Assembly (NCBI RefSeq): GCF_018449525.1
Contig: NZ_JAAVUS010000003.1
Span: 186,001 to 250,000, forward strand
Direction: 5' to 3'
Length of the DNA stretch: 64,000 nucleotides
Origin: Bradyrhizobium sp. dw_78
GTDB lineage: Bacteria > Pseudomonadota > Alphaproteobacteria > Rhizobiales > Xanthobacteraceae
Below the pieces are notes generated by a model. It worked only from the letters and a program-made list of their open reading frames with translations, had not been told where the DNA came from and did no database searches. Position numbers and translations under genes: made by a program. Positions 34,391 through 43,700 of this stretch are shown here, in pieces. How positions within the stretch are numbered: position 1 is the stretch's first letter; the number at the start of each line of letters is the position of its first letter.

Positions 34391-35128
34391 CTATCTCTTG
34401 GTCTCGCGGCAGCCCGCGGCCTCGGCGTCCTCGACCGAACAGAACCAGCGGGTGCCCTTGCTGATCTGCATCTTGATCTGCGCGTACCAGCGGCTTTGTT
34501 TGGTATGGTAAATACATTCACCGGCGCTGTTGACGTTGCCCTTGATAGTGCAGTCGGGCGACGGCGCGACCGGTCCGGAGGCCGACGCCATCAGGATCGC
34601 GTGGGCGTTCGGCGGCGGTTTGGTGGCGCCGAGGATCGCCGTCTTCTTGTTGCGGATGCGCCAGTCCCAGGGCGCGATGAAGGCGCCCTGCCACATGCCG
34701 GCTTTGGCCTCGCGCGCCGCCTTTTCGTCGGCGTCGTAATCATGGGAGAAGCGCGTATAGGCCAGCGCCCAGCCGCTCTTCACCAGCCATTTCTGGATGT
34801 CCTCGCCGTCGACCTCGCATCTGGCGACGATGCGGCCGCGGCGATCGGTTCGCTCGCTGTGACAGGTCCAGTTCTTGTTCTCGGTGTGATGCAGCAGTTC
34901 GTCGCGCGCGGCGATGCCGCAGGTCCAGCGTTCGCCCTGGGTGTTGAGGCAAAGCTGATCACTCGACGGCGCGTCGATTCCGCCGAGGCGGATGCGGGAA
35001 GCGCCGATCTGGATCTGGTCGCCGTCGCGGATTTTTGCCGCGCCGCTGATGTCGGCGGCCTCGGCCGGGGTCAGCAGGAATTCCGGCAGGAAAAGGACGG
35101 CGATCGCGAGCAGGAATTTTTTGCGCAT
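34391..35128 (-). CDS. Secreted thermonuclease-like (SNase) protein
   Basis: A 245-residue exported protein. A signal peptide (KKFLLAIAVLFLPEFLLTP, cleavage near AEAAD) precedes an SNase-type fold: IRDGDQIQIGASRIRLGGID (about residues 33-52), then TDRRGRIVARC and the helix AAREAKAGMWQG. A C-terminal cysteine-containing domain of about 60 residues (PDCTIKGNVNSAGECIYH ... GTRWFCSVEDAEAAGCRE) follows, a combination seen in many rhizobial nuclease-like proteins. Whether it cuts nucleic acid is unproven. It is 104 bp before the aminotransferase on the same strand. Confidence 0.85.
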   Translation of the reverse strand: MRKKFLLAIAVLFLPEFLLTPAEAADISGAAKIRDGDQIQIGASRIRLGGIDAPSSDQLCLNTQGERWTCGIAARDELLHHTENKNWTCHSERTDRRGRIVARCEVDGEDIQKWLVKSGWALAYTRFSHDYDADEKAAREAKAGMWQGAFIAPWDWRIRNKKTAILGATKPPPNAHAILMASASGPVAPSPDCTIKGNVNSAGECIYHTKQSRWYAQIKMQISKGTRWFCSVEDAEAAGCRETKR

Positions 35129-35285
35129 TCAAATGGCCATGTTTAAAGCAGCTGCGGAAATATCAAGCGGCCGAATTGTGGTGCGGATTGGGTCGGCGTA
35201 CCAGCACCTTGGTATAAGGTGGGCTTTCAACTTAATGCGAGAAGCAGATCGCAGGCGGGTTTGAGTCACGCGAATGATCCGATGC

Positions 35286-35389
35286 CGTCATTCCGGGATG
35301 GTCCGAAGGACCAGGCCCGGAATCTCGAGATTCTCCGATGTGCAATTGCACATCGTAGTTCGATGCTAACGCATCGCCCCGGAATGACC
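35286..35389. repeat. REP-like palindromic repeat, composite form
   Basis: CGTCATTCCGGGATGGTCCG ... CGCCCCGGAATGACCG, with an inner palindrome TGTGCAATTGCACA at about 35339-35352. It lies between the nuclease-like gene start and the 3' end of the toroid-like protein gene. An incomplete extra arm AGCAATGACGG follows at about 35410. Confidence 0.8.
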
Positions 35390-35434
35390 GAGACTGGATT
35401 TTGCTCCACAGCAATGACGGAAGACGGTCCGACG

Positions 35435-37171
35435 CTAACCACTTGCGCACCGCATCAAGGTCCGCCGCGCCAGCGCAAGTCCCATCAGCACGAAGGCCGA
35501 GGTGACTTCGGGGCCGCCGACCAGGATGCGGATCGGGGTTTTCATCTTGTTCCATTCATAGGCTTTGAACGGGCCGCGTCGTCCGCCTTCGCCGAGATGA
35601 CTGATGATGCAGTGCAATGCCGGCGTGAAAGAAGCGGGTTTTGCGCCGAGATGGCCAAGCGCGATCAGCGCCAGCGCCGCGTCGAACACGTTCATTTCGG
35701 CGGAGATCAATTCGTTCTCGACATAGCCGAGCACCCTGTCGCGGATCAGGGCGAAAGCGCCTTCCGGGTCGACCGCGCGCTGCGCGGATGGCGACAGGCT
35801 TGAGAATGCGGCATAGCAGCGGCCGAAATAGGCGCAATAAAGCTCGGGCAGATAATAGATATGCGACCTGGGATCGCTGAACGCGCCGCTTTGCACCAGC
35901 CGCTTCTGAAAACCGACGATCCTGCGTAACGTATCGAGCCGTTGCGGCGTCTCGATTACTTTCCAGCGCGCCAGATTGCGGAAGCTGACCTCGATCACGT
36001 CGAGATTAAGCGTCGGGTCGAGATCGTTGCCGAACGGCCGCGCGCCGGCGAGGTTATCGATCCAGGTGGCGATGCCGCCGTCGTAATCGATGTTGTCATT
36101 GAGCGGCACCGTGACCCGCGGCTCGTTGACGCCGGCGCGGACCTGATAGCCGGCGTAAAAGTCCAGCAGCGGCTGCGATAGGATCGGATCAGTGGAGCCG
36201 GCTTGCGTCGCGGCCGAGAACGAGCAGGCGGTGGTGTCGCAATCCGGCACATAGACGTCGAAGCCGAGATCCTGCTTGATCTGGGCGAAGAACCGGGAAA
36301 AGCGCGGATGCGGCAGCGGCGCCAGCGCCGTGATCACGCTGAAAGGGGCGCCGTCGAGCGCGCGGACGTCCTCCTTGCTGGTGACCAGGCAGAAATCCAC
36401 CATCGCCTTGATCGCACGTTGCGCGGCGCTGGTCTCGCCGGCCGATGCGAGGCCGGTCTCGATGAAGCCCAGCAAGGCCTCGGTGAAGAACGCGTCGTAA
36501 TAGGCCGAGCGATGGCGGATCTGGATCGGCTCCCACATCGGCTCGGCGATGCCGCGCCACGGCGGATTGATCAATTCGCGGGCCGGCGAGCGCGCGATGA
36601 ATACCCGCGCCAGGTTGAACAGCAATGTCGAATTCTTGTAGCCGCGGGCGTTGAGGCCGGACAGCGCCATCAGCAATTCGCGGCCGCCTGCGTCGGCATC
36701 GCCGATCAGGTTGAAGGCGGCATAGGTCGGGATGAAGCCGTTCGAGCGGTACGAATGCAGCAGATGCGCGCCGCAGGTCCGGATCGCCGCTTCGATCTCG
36801 CCCAGGCCGGGGGCGCGCCCCGGCGCCGGCATGGGCGGAGGCGCGGGATGCGCCAGCCTGATGGTGTCGAGCAGCGCTGCGACCGGCTGGCCGACGGAGG
36901 CCCAGTCCGGCAAGGCCTCGTCGCGGGCTCGGACCAGGGCGTGCCGGAGCGATTGCAGGCGTGACCCGTCGCACAGCTCTGCAAGTCCGGTCCGGCGCAG
37001 CAGCGTCCGCAGCGCCGGGTTGCCGAGCGCGGTCTTGTAGAATTGGCCGAGGTGGCGGTCGCCGCCCTGATATCTCAGCAGCACGGGGTCGCAGACGTCG
37101 TAAAGCGAAGGGCCATCTTTCTTGGCCGTGAGCGCGCGGCAGGCGGCGCCGGCGATTTGGCTAAGATTCAT
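35435..37171 (-). CDS. Hypothetical protein with class II terpene-cyclase-like DxD motif
   Basis: A 578-residue cytosolic protein with no signal peptide or membrane segment. It is rich in helices and has evenly spaced aromatic/Leu segments, as expected for an alpha/alpha-toroid. Around residue 315 it reads YVPDCDTTACSFSAATQ; class II terpene cyclases and squalene-hopene cyclase have a PDxDDTA motif at the equivalent kind of site, whose middle Asp is the proton donor. Here the last Asp is Thr. A second acidic stretch is NDNIDYDGGIATWID (about residue 357). I do not recognise a named family. ATG at 37171; the ten bases ATGAATCTTA are tandemly repeated at the start. It stands alone. Confidence 0.8.
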   Translation of the reverse strand: MNLSQIAGAACRALTAKKDGPSLYDVCDPVLLRYQGGDRHLGQFYKTALGNPALRTLLRRTGLAELCDGSRLQSLRHALVRARDEALPDWASVGQPVAALLDTIRLAHPAPPPMPAPGRAPGLGEIEAAIRTCGAHLLHSYRSNGFIPTYAAFNLIGDADAGGRELLMALSGLNARGYKNSTLLFNLARVFIARSPARELINPPWRGIAEPMWEPIQIRHRSAYYDAFFTEALLGFIETGLASAGETSAAQRAIKAMVDFCLVTSKEDVRALDGAPFSVITALAPLPHPRFSRFFAQIKQDLGFDVYVPDCDTTACSFSAATQAGSTDPILSQPLLDFYAGYQVRAGVNEPRVTVPLNDNIDYDGGIATWIDNLAGARPFGNDLDPTLNLDVIEVSFRNLARWKVIETPQRLDTLRRIVGFQKRLVQSGAFSDPRSHIYYLPELYCAYFGRCYAAFSSLSPSAQRAVDPEGAFALIRDRVLGYVENELISAEMNVFDAALALIALGHLGAKPASFTPALHCIISHLGEGGRRGPFKAYEWNKMKTPIRILVGGPEVTSAFVLMGLALARRTLMRCASG

Positions 37172-37619
37172 GTTGGTTAAGATTCATGGCGTGTGTTTCC
37201 GCGCGGATCCCATCGCGCGTCCTGCCAGGTCGGGCCATCCGCGGCGCGGCTGCCACACCTTGCAATAACCCGCAAGTCCTTGAAAACCTATCCGAATAGC
37301 CGGAAAATACAAAGCTGATCCAGGTCAAGGCGTGCTGCTGTGAACAGAAACAGAATGACGCTGGCAAGTTGAGGGAAAATATTAACCAAAGGCCGGTGCT
37401 ATGCGCGGCCGAAAACGTTGGTTCCAACGGAGGCCTGCAGGGTGGTGTCCGGGGAAGTCCGGGTTGCCGGGCGGGCCCCGGTAGGTTAAAGGGTGGTTTG
37501 TTGCGGTGCCGCAAATTGCGTGCAATTCGACGGCGAATCTGCCCTGCAACCCCTCAAACCTAGACGGCATTGGCGCGACCGATTTTGCGCGCCTGTGACG
37601 ATGACAGGAATGAATCGTG
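37172..37619. other. Gene-free divergent intergenic region
   Basis: 448 bp between the divergent toroid-like and caspase-fold genes; it should hold both promoters. It contains one FNR/FixK-like box (37315-37328). The small frames here have no support as genes. Confidence 0.5.
37315..37328. promoter_or_regulatory. Possible FNR/FixK-type box
   Basis: CTGATCCAGGTCAA matches the FNR/FixK consensus TTGAT-N4-ATCAA at 8 of 10 defined positions and the looser FixK2 form TTGA-N6-TCAA at 7 of 8. It is 144 bp before the toroid-like gene and 292 bp before the caspase-fold gene. One imperfect box is weak evidence. Confidence 0.3.
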
Positions 37620-38477
37620 ATGCATGTAGGTCCGCTTCGTCTCTCGCGCCGCTCGATCGGCATCGCCGTTGCTGTGGCGGGCGTGCTGTCGCTGGCGATC
37701 GGCGCCCATGCGGCGTTGAACATGCGGGCGCTCGACGCCGCCAAGGCGACCGCGAGCGACCAGGATAACGGCGTCGCCGGGCACGCGTCGCGGGTCGCTC
37801 TCATCATCGGCAACGGCCATTATCCCGACGCCAATGCGCCGCTGACCCAGCCGATCAACGACGCCCGCGCCCTGACCGAGGCGCTGCGGCGTGATGGCTT
37901 CGAGGTCGATGTCGTCGAGGACGCCAGCAAGGACGATATGAGCCGTGCGGTCGCCCGCTTGAAAGCAAGGATCAATCCCGGTTCCGTGGTGATGCTGTTC
38001 TTCGGCGGTTACGGCGTGCAGGTCGGCCGCGAGAGCTACATGGTCCCGGTCGACGCCGCGATCTGGAAGGAATCCGATGTTCGCCGCGACGGCGTCAGCA
38101 TCGAGGCGGTGCTCGACGTGATGAAGCAGAAGGGCGCCCGCGCCAGGCTCGTCGTCGTCGACGCCTCGCGTCGTAATCCCTATGAGCGCCGCTTCCGTTC
38201 GTTCTCGCATGGCCTTGCGCCGATCAACGCGCCGGACAACGCGCTGATCCTGTCGTCGGCCACGCCGGGACAGGTCGCCGATGATTCCAAAGGCCAGTAC
38301 AGCGTGCTGATGACCGAACTTCTCAACAACCTCAACGCGCAGACCGGGGCCGAAGCCGCTTTCAACAAAACCCGCGGCGCCATCGCCCGAGCCTCCGAGG
38401 GCCAGCAAGTGCCGTCGGTGTCGTCGTCGCTGTCGGAAGACGTCCACTTTGCGGCGAGCGGAAACACCGGCGGTTAG
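37620..38477 (+). CDS. Caspase-fold protein with Tyr/Ser in place of the His/Cys dyad
   Basis: A 285-residue protein of peptidase family C14 (orthocaspase) fold. An N-terminal hydrophobic stretch (SIGIAVAVAGVLSLAIGAHA, residues 12-31) is a signal peptide or anchor, so it acts outside the cytoplasm. The p20-like core begins RVALIIGNGHYPDANAPL (residue 58 on). The usual catalytic His motif (SGHG) reads GGYG with Tyr131, and the usual DAC motif reads VVVDASRRNPY with Ser183, so both catalytic residues are replaced. The rest of the fold is well kept. ATG at 37620; a GTG three bases earlier is possible. Expected role: pseudo-enzyme, scaffold or binding protein. Confidence 0.9.
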   Translation: MHVGPLRLSRRSIGIAVAVAGVLSLAIGAHAALNMRALDAAKATASDQDNGVAGHASRVALIIGNGHYPDANAPLTQPINDARALTEALRRDGFEVDVVEDASKDDMSRAVARLKARINPGSVVMLFFGGYGVQVGRESYMVPVDAAIWKESDVRRDGVSIEAVLDVMKQKGARARLVVVDASRRNPYERRFRSFSHGLAPINAPDNALILSSATPGQVADDSKGQYSVLMTELLNNLNAQTGAEAAFNKTRGAIARASEGQQVPSVSSSLSEDVHFAASGNTGG

Positions 38478-38486
38478 TTTTTTCAT

Positions 38487-38531
38487 TGTCATTCCGGGTT
38501 CGCTCGCAAGAGCTCGCGCCCCGGAATGACA
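38487..38531. repeat. REP-like palindromic repeat
   Basis: TGTCATTCCGGGTTCGCTCG and CGCGCCCCGGAATGACA form a near-perfect hairpin 10 bp after the caspase-fold stop. Confidence 0.85.
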
Positions 38532-38683
38532 AAACTGAGCCGTCTGGGAATATTCCCCGGACTCCTACTGCTTCCACTTGTTCGGGCGCTCCCTCTCCCA
38601 CAAGGGAAGACGGAGCGCACTGTGATCGCCGCGACATCTAAACCAATGTTACGGCTTAGATCGCCATGACTCGGGCTATCCAC

Positions 38684-39583
38684 TCACTTCGTATCCGCGC
38701 TTTCGGTCACCGGCCGCACCAGATCGCCTTCGCGGAGTAGCGCACCGGCCCGCGCCACCACCATGTCGCCGTCGGCAAGCCCGTCGCGGATTTCGACCTG
38801 TCCGCCGGATATCAGGCCGACCTCGACGCGCCTGGTCTCGACCCGTTCGCGCCGCACCACCTGCACCACGGTGCCGGCGGTCGAGTAGAGCACGGCGGTC
38901 AGCGGCACCGAGACGCCGCAGCTCTCGCTGGTCTTGATCATCGCGCGCGCCGACGAATTCACCAGCAGGCGCTGGTTCGACGTCACCGCGATGATAACCT
39001 GGCCGAGCTGGGTGTTGGGCTCGACGGTCGGCGCCACCCGGCTCACCTTGCCGTCGACATCAGCGGCGCCGATCGCCTTGATCCGCGCGGCCTGGTCGAC
39101 CTTCAGCTTCGACAGATCCTGGGTTGCGACCTGGCCCAGCAGGTCGAACTCGCCGCGGGCGATGATCGTAAACAGCGCCTCGCCCCTGGCCGAAGCCACC
39201 CCGCCGATCACCGCCGACGAATTCAGGATCAGTCCCGCGACCGGGGACTGCACCAGCACCGTGCCGCTCTCGGGCAGGCTGAGCCGCGCCAGCGTCTGGC
39301 CGGCGCTCACGCTGTCGCCGGGCTCGGCCAGGATGTCCGCAACCTTCAGCCCCAGCCGCTCGGGCCGCACCACGGTCTCGTTCCGCGGCCGGACAAGGCC
39401 GGAAACCTCGACGATATCGGAGAAGCAGGCCCTGGTTGCCTTGAGCACCGTGACGGCCATGCCCCGCGGCGTGTCGTCAGACTCGCTGGCGGCGAAGGTG
39501 GGATGGAGGGAAAGGCAAAGGAATGCAGTAGCGGCCAGCATCGGCAGCTTTCGCGAAACGTCACGCGCGGTGAAAGTGCTCAT
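38684..39583 (-). CDS. RND-type periplasmic adaptor (second copy of a pair)
   Basis: A 299-residue membrane fusion protein with a signal peptide (LPMLAATAFLCLSLHPTFAA, residues 13-32). Lipoyl-like halves (VADILAEPGDSVSAGQTLA and VQSPVAGLIL) are joined without a long alpha-hairpin, so it is a short adaptor. Its start after the signal peptide (ACFSDIVEVSGLVRPRNETV) and the SCGVSVP segment parallel those of the adaptor at 43884-44792, so the two are paralogues. It is separated from the RND gene by a Crp/Fnr regulator. Start ATG at 39583 with GGGAA upstream; a longer frame is open. Confidence 0.88.
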   Translation of the reverse strand: MSTFTARDVSRKLPMLAATAFLCLSLHPTFAASESDDTPRGMAVTVLKATRACFSDIVEVSGLVRPRNETVVRPERLGLKVADILAEPGDSVSAGQTLARLSLPESGTVLVQSPVAGLILNSSAVIGGVASARGEALFTIIARGEFDLLGQVATQDLSKLKVDQAARIKAIGAADVDGKVSRVAPTVEPNTQLGQVIIAVTSNQRLLVNSSARAMIKTSESCGVSVPLTAVLYSTAGTVVQVVRRERVETRRVEVGLISGGQVEIRDGLADGDMVVARAGALLREGDLVRPVTESADTK

Positions 39584-40043
39584 TGGCGTTCCCGTCGGAT
39601 TTCGGAAGTCATGGATATCAGACGACCAGTTGGAGCGCCTAGCAGTAATCGTCATGTCATGAACGACTTCGGGATTGAGTGAGCGGCGCCTGCGATTTTC
39701 AGGGCTCTCATGGCGGTATTATTTCAACCCGGACAAGCCAATATCGATTGCCGCCGCGCCATGCCGGGCGTGCCTGACGGTTTTAGCCTGTCCCGGAAAG
39801 AGCAAGCTGCTCACAGCCGTCAAAATAATCCGGCGGCGCGGCAGAATTATGTGACTTGTGACACACTCTCTCGACCGTGAATTTTGATACGTCTGCATTT
39901 GACGCTTTCAGAGCATGATCCGAACTCGTGAAGGTCGCGTTCGCGCCAAGCGGGAACGGCTTTTCCGGCAGGATTGCTCAACAAGAAATGAGATCAGAAT
40001 TCGATTCAATCCGGCCCGATGATGATTTTCCAGGGGCATTGCC
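39584..40043. other. Gene-free divergent region between adaptor and Crp/Fnr gene
   Basis: 460 bp. It contains a direct repeat GTGAC-TT-GTGAC (39851-39862) that might be a half-site pair for a Crp-type protein. From about 39909 there is a broken copy of the GAGCATGATC repeat. Promoters for both neighbours should be here; none is clear. Confidence 0.45.
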
Positions 40044-40712
40044 TTGAGCAAACAGACCGAATTTGCGGTTATTCTGAAGATGAATCCGATGTTCGCGGAT
40101 TTGGGCGCCGACGAATTGCAGCGGGTCTCCGGCCTTTGCCACACCCGGCATCTGGCGTCCGGCGAAATGCTGTTCCGGAAAGGCGATCCCGGCGACGCCC
40201 TGTTCGGCGTCCGGCGCGGACAGGTCCGGATCGAGACCGGCGCTTCCGACGGCGCCCGCCTGACCCTGAATTTCATGGGGCCCGGCGATCTGTTCGGCGA
40301 GGTCGCGGTGCTCGACGGCCAGAGCCGCGCCGCGGATGCGACCGCAGGCGAGCCCACGGAATTGTTCGTGTTGCGGCGCGAGGATATTCTCGGCTTTCTC
40401 GAGCGTGAGCCGAAAGTCGCGATCAAGCTCATCGCGCTATTGTGCCAGCGCATCCGGTGGCAAAGCGAGCGGATGGAAGTTTTGCAGCCGCTGCCGGTCC
40501 GGTTGGCGCGGCGGCTATGCGCGCTGGCCTCCGATTTCGGTTCCGAAGTGCATATTTCGCAGCAGCAGCTCGGCATTTTCGTCGGCGCTGCGCGCGAAAG
40601 CGTCAACCGCCAGCTTCAGACCTGGCGCAAGGACGGCATTCTGGATTTGCAGCGCGGCCGCATCCTGCTGCAGAACATGACCAAGCTGGCCGCGGTGGCA
40701 AGGAACGAGTAG
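40044..40712 (+). CDS. Crp/Fnr-family transcriptional regulator
   Basis: A 222-residue regulator. The N-terminal cNMP-binding-type beta-roll covers about residues 15-120 (HLASGEMLFRKGDPGDALFG, GDLFGEVAVLDGQSRAADAT), and a C-terminal winged helix covers about residues 150-215 (ISQQQLGIFVGAARESVNRQ). The PBC ends in QSRAADAT, keeping an Arg, so cAMP or another nucleotide could bind. There is no N-terminal Fe-S cysteine cluster, so it is not an oxygen-sensing FNR. Start is TTG at 40044. It is convergent with the RND gene (stop codons 1 bp apart) and divergent from the lone adaptor, which it may regulate. Confidence 0.92.
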   Translation: MSKQTEFAVILKMNPMFADLGADELQRVSGLCHTRHLASGEMLFRKGDPGDALFGVRRGQVRIETGASDGARLTLNFMGPGDLFGEVAVLDGQSRAADATAGEPTELFVLRREDILGFLEREPKVAIKLIALLCQRIRWQSERMEVLQPLPVRLARRLCALASDFGSEVHISQQQLGIFVGAARESVNRQLQTWRKDGILDLQRGRILLQNMTKLAAVARNE

Positions 40713-40713
40713 C

Positions 40714-43700
40714 TCACTCCGCCGCCGGTGAACGCACGATCGACGGCGGCTCCTTGCGATCGGCTGGCTTCTGATCGTCCGGCGGATTCGCGCCGGGCTC
40801 TGTCGCATCGGGGTCGGTGCCAGCGTCCGAGACCACCAGCCGTCGGCCGAAGCGCAGGATCAGCGAGCCGAGATCGTCCATCACCATGAACATGGCCGGC
40901 ACGAACACCAGCGACAGCACGGTCGAGAACAGCAGGCCGCCGATCACCGCCAGCGCCATCGGCGAGCGGAACTCGCCGCCGGCGCCGAATGCCAACGCGC
41001 TCGGCGTCATGCCGGCGGCCATCGCGATCGTGGTCATGACAATCGGGCGCGCGCGCTTCCGGCCGGCGTCGATCATCGCTTCGTCCCGCGGCTTGCCTTC
41101 GCGGATGGCTTCGATGGCGAACTCCACCAGCATGATGGCGTTCTTGGTCACGATGCCCATCAGCATCAGGATGCCGATCCATACCGGCGTCGTCAGCTGC
41201 TTGCCGGTGATCAGCAGCGCCATGATCGCGCCGCCGATCGAGAGCGGCAGCGAGAACAGGATGGTGATCGGCTGCAGAAAGGTCCCGAACAGCAGCACCA
41301 GCACCGCATAGACCATCATCAGTCCGGCGGTGATCGCGGTGGTAAAGCCGTCCTGCAATTCGTTCAGGCTTTCGGCGTCGCCCGACGGGCTCACCTTCAC
41401 GCCTTTCGGCAGGCTTTTCATTACCGGCAGGTCGGCGATCTTCCTGGTGGCGTCGCCGAGCGCGGCTGACCCGACGAGGTCGGCCGCCACGGTGGCCTGG
41501 CGCTCGCGGTCGTAGCGGCTGATGCTGGTCGGGCCCTGGTCGAGCTTGACATCGGCGACCACCGACAGCGGCACGCCGCCCTTCTCGCCGTGCTGGCCGA
41601 GCGGCACGCGCAACTGCTCGAGCAGCGGCAGGTCGCCGCGCGCGGAATCCTCTAGCTGGACACGGATCGGCACCAGCCGGTCGCCGGCGTCGAATTTGGC
41701 CAGCGCGGGACCGACATCGCCGATCGTGGCCACGCGGATGGTCTGCGACAGGCTCTCGGTGGAAACGCCGAGCCGCGCCGCCAGATCCGCCCGCGGCTGG
41801 ATCCGCAGTTCGGGGCGGTCGAGCGACACTTCCGAAATCACGTTGGAGATGATCGGGATCCGCTTCATCTGCGTCGCCAACTCGCTGGCGACGTTGCCGA
41901 CGATGTTGCTGTCGGCGCCGGTGACGACCAGCGAGATGGCGCGCAGGCCGTTCTCGTCCAGGAACCAGAATCGGATGTCGGGAACGTCATCGAGTTCGTT
42001 GCTGATCTCGAGTTCCAGTTCGCGCTGGGTGATGCCGCGTTCGGATTTCGGCGTGTAGTTGATGATCAGCGCGGCGCGGCGCACTTCCTGGATTCCCGGC
42101 GGCACGCGGCCGCCGTCGACGAACACGCTTCTGACCTCGGGATACTTGCGCAGCCGCGCGGCGATTTCCTCGGTGACCTTCTCGGTATAGGCGAGCTGCG
42201 AGCCGGGCGGCAATTCCACCGCCAGCAGCGAGCGCGCGGTGTCCTGCGCCGGCAGGAAGCCCCGCGGCAACAGCGTGATGCTCCAGATCGAGGCGGCGAA
42301 AATGCCGAATCCGATCAGCACCGTGATGAAATAGTGCCGTACCGACCAGGTCACGAGCCTGGTATAGGCCTGCAGCGCGCGTCCCGGCGGCGGATCGTCA
42401 TGGCCGTGATCCCGGAGGAAATAGGCGGCCAGCACCGGTGTGACAAAGCGCGCGGCGAGCAGCGAGAAGAACACCTGCACCGAAACCGTGATGCCGAACT
42501 GCTTGAAGAATTGCCCGGCGATGCCGGACATGAAGCTTGCGGGAGCGAAAATCGCGATGATGGTCAGGCTGATCGCGATCACGGCGAGGCCGATCTCGTC
42601 GGCGGCTTCCAGCGCCGCGCGATAGGGCGACTTGCCCATCCGCGTATGGCGCACGATGTTCTCGATCTCGACGATGGCGTCGTCGACCAGAATGCCGGTC
42701 GACAGCGTGATGGCGAGAAAGCTGACGAGGTTCAGCGAGAAGCCGAGCAGGTCCATCGCCCAGAACGCCGGGAAGATCGACAGCGGCAGCGAGATCGCGG
42801 CGATGATGGTGGCGCGGATGTCGCGCAGGAATAGCAGCACGATGACGACGGCCAGGATCGCGCCTTCAAACAGGGTCGAGATCGCGGCCTCGTAATTGCC
42901 CCTGGTGAAATCCACCGAGCTATCGATCAGCTTGAGATCGACATCGGGATATTGGGCCTTGAGCGCGTCGATCCGCTTCTGCACCAGGCCCGCGACCACC
43001 ACGTCGCTGGCGCCTTTGGAACGTTTGATGCCGAGCGCGACGACCGGCTCGCCGTTGAAGCGGGCGAAGGTGCGGCGGTCGGCGATGGTGTCGGTGACGG
43101 TACCGAGGTCGTCGAGGCGCACTTCGCCGCCGGAAAACAGCGGGATCATGGTGCCGGCCAGTTCGTTCAGCGTCTTGGCGCCGGCCAGCGTGCGGATCGC
43201 CTGGTCGTTCCGGCCGATCTCGGCCCGTCCGCCGGCCAGATCGACATTGGTGCCGCGCAGGCTCTGGCTGACATTGACGGCGGTCAGCCCCGCCGCCTGC
43301 AGCTTGTCGGGATCGAGCGAAACCAGAATCTCGCGTTCGACGCCGCCGATGCGCTCGACCTGGGCGACGCCGCGCACGCCCTGCAAGGCGCGTTTGACGA
43401 CATCGTCGACGAAATAGGACAATTGCTCGGGCGTCTTGCCCGGTGAAATCGCGGCATAGGTCACGATCGGCAGGCCGATCACATCGACGCGCTGGATCAG
43501 CGGCTCGTTGACGTTTTGCGGCAAATTGGCGCGGACGCGGGTGACGGCGTCCTTGACGTCGTTCAGCGCCCGGTCGGTGTTGGTCTCCAGTGCAAACTGG
43601 ATCGTCGTCACCGAAAGCCCGTCGGTGATCGACGAGGTGATGTGCCGCACGCCCTCGACGCCCGATACGCCGTCCTCGATGGTCTTGGTAACCTGCGATT

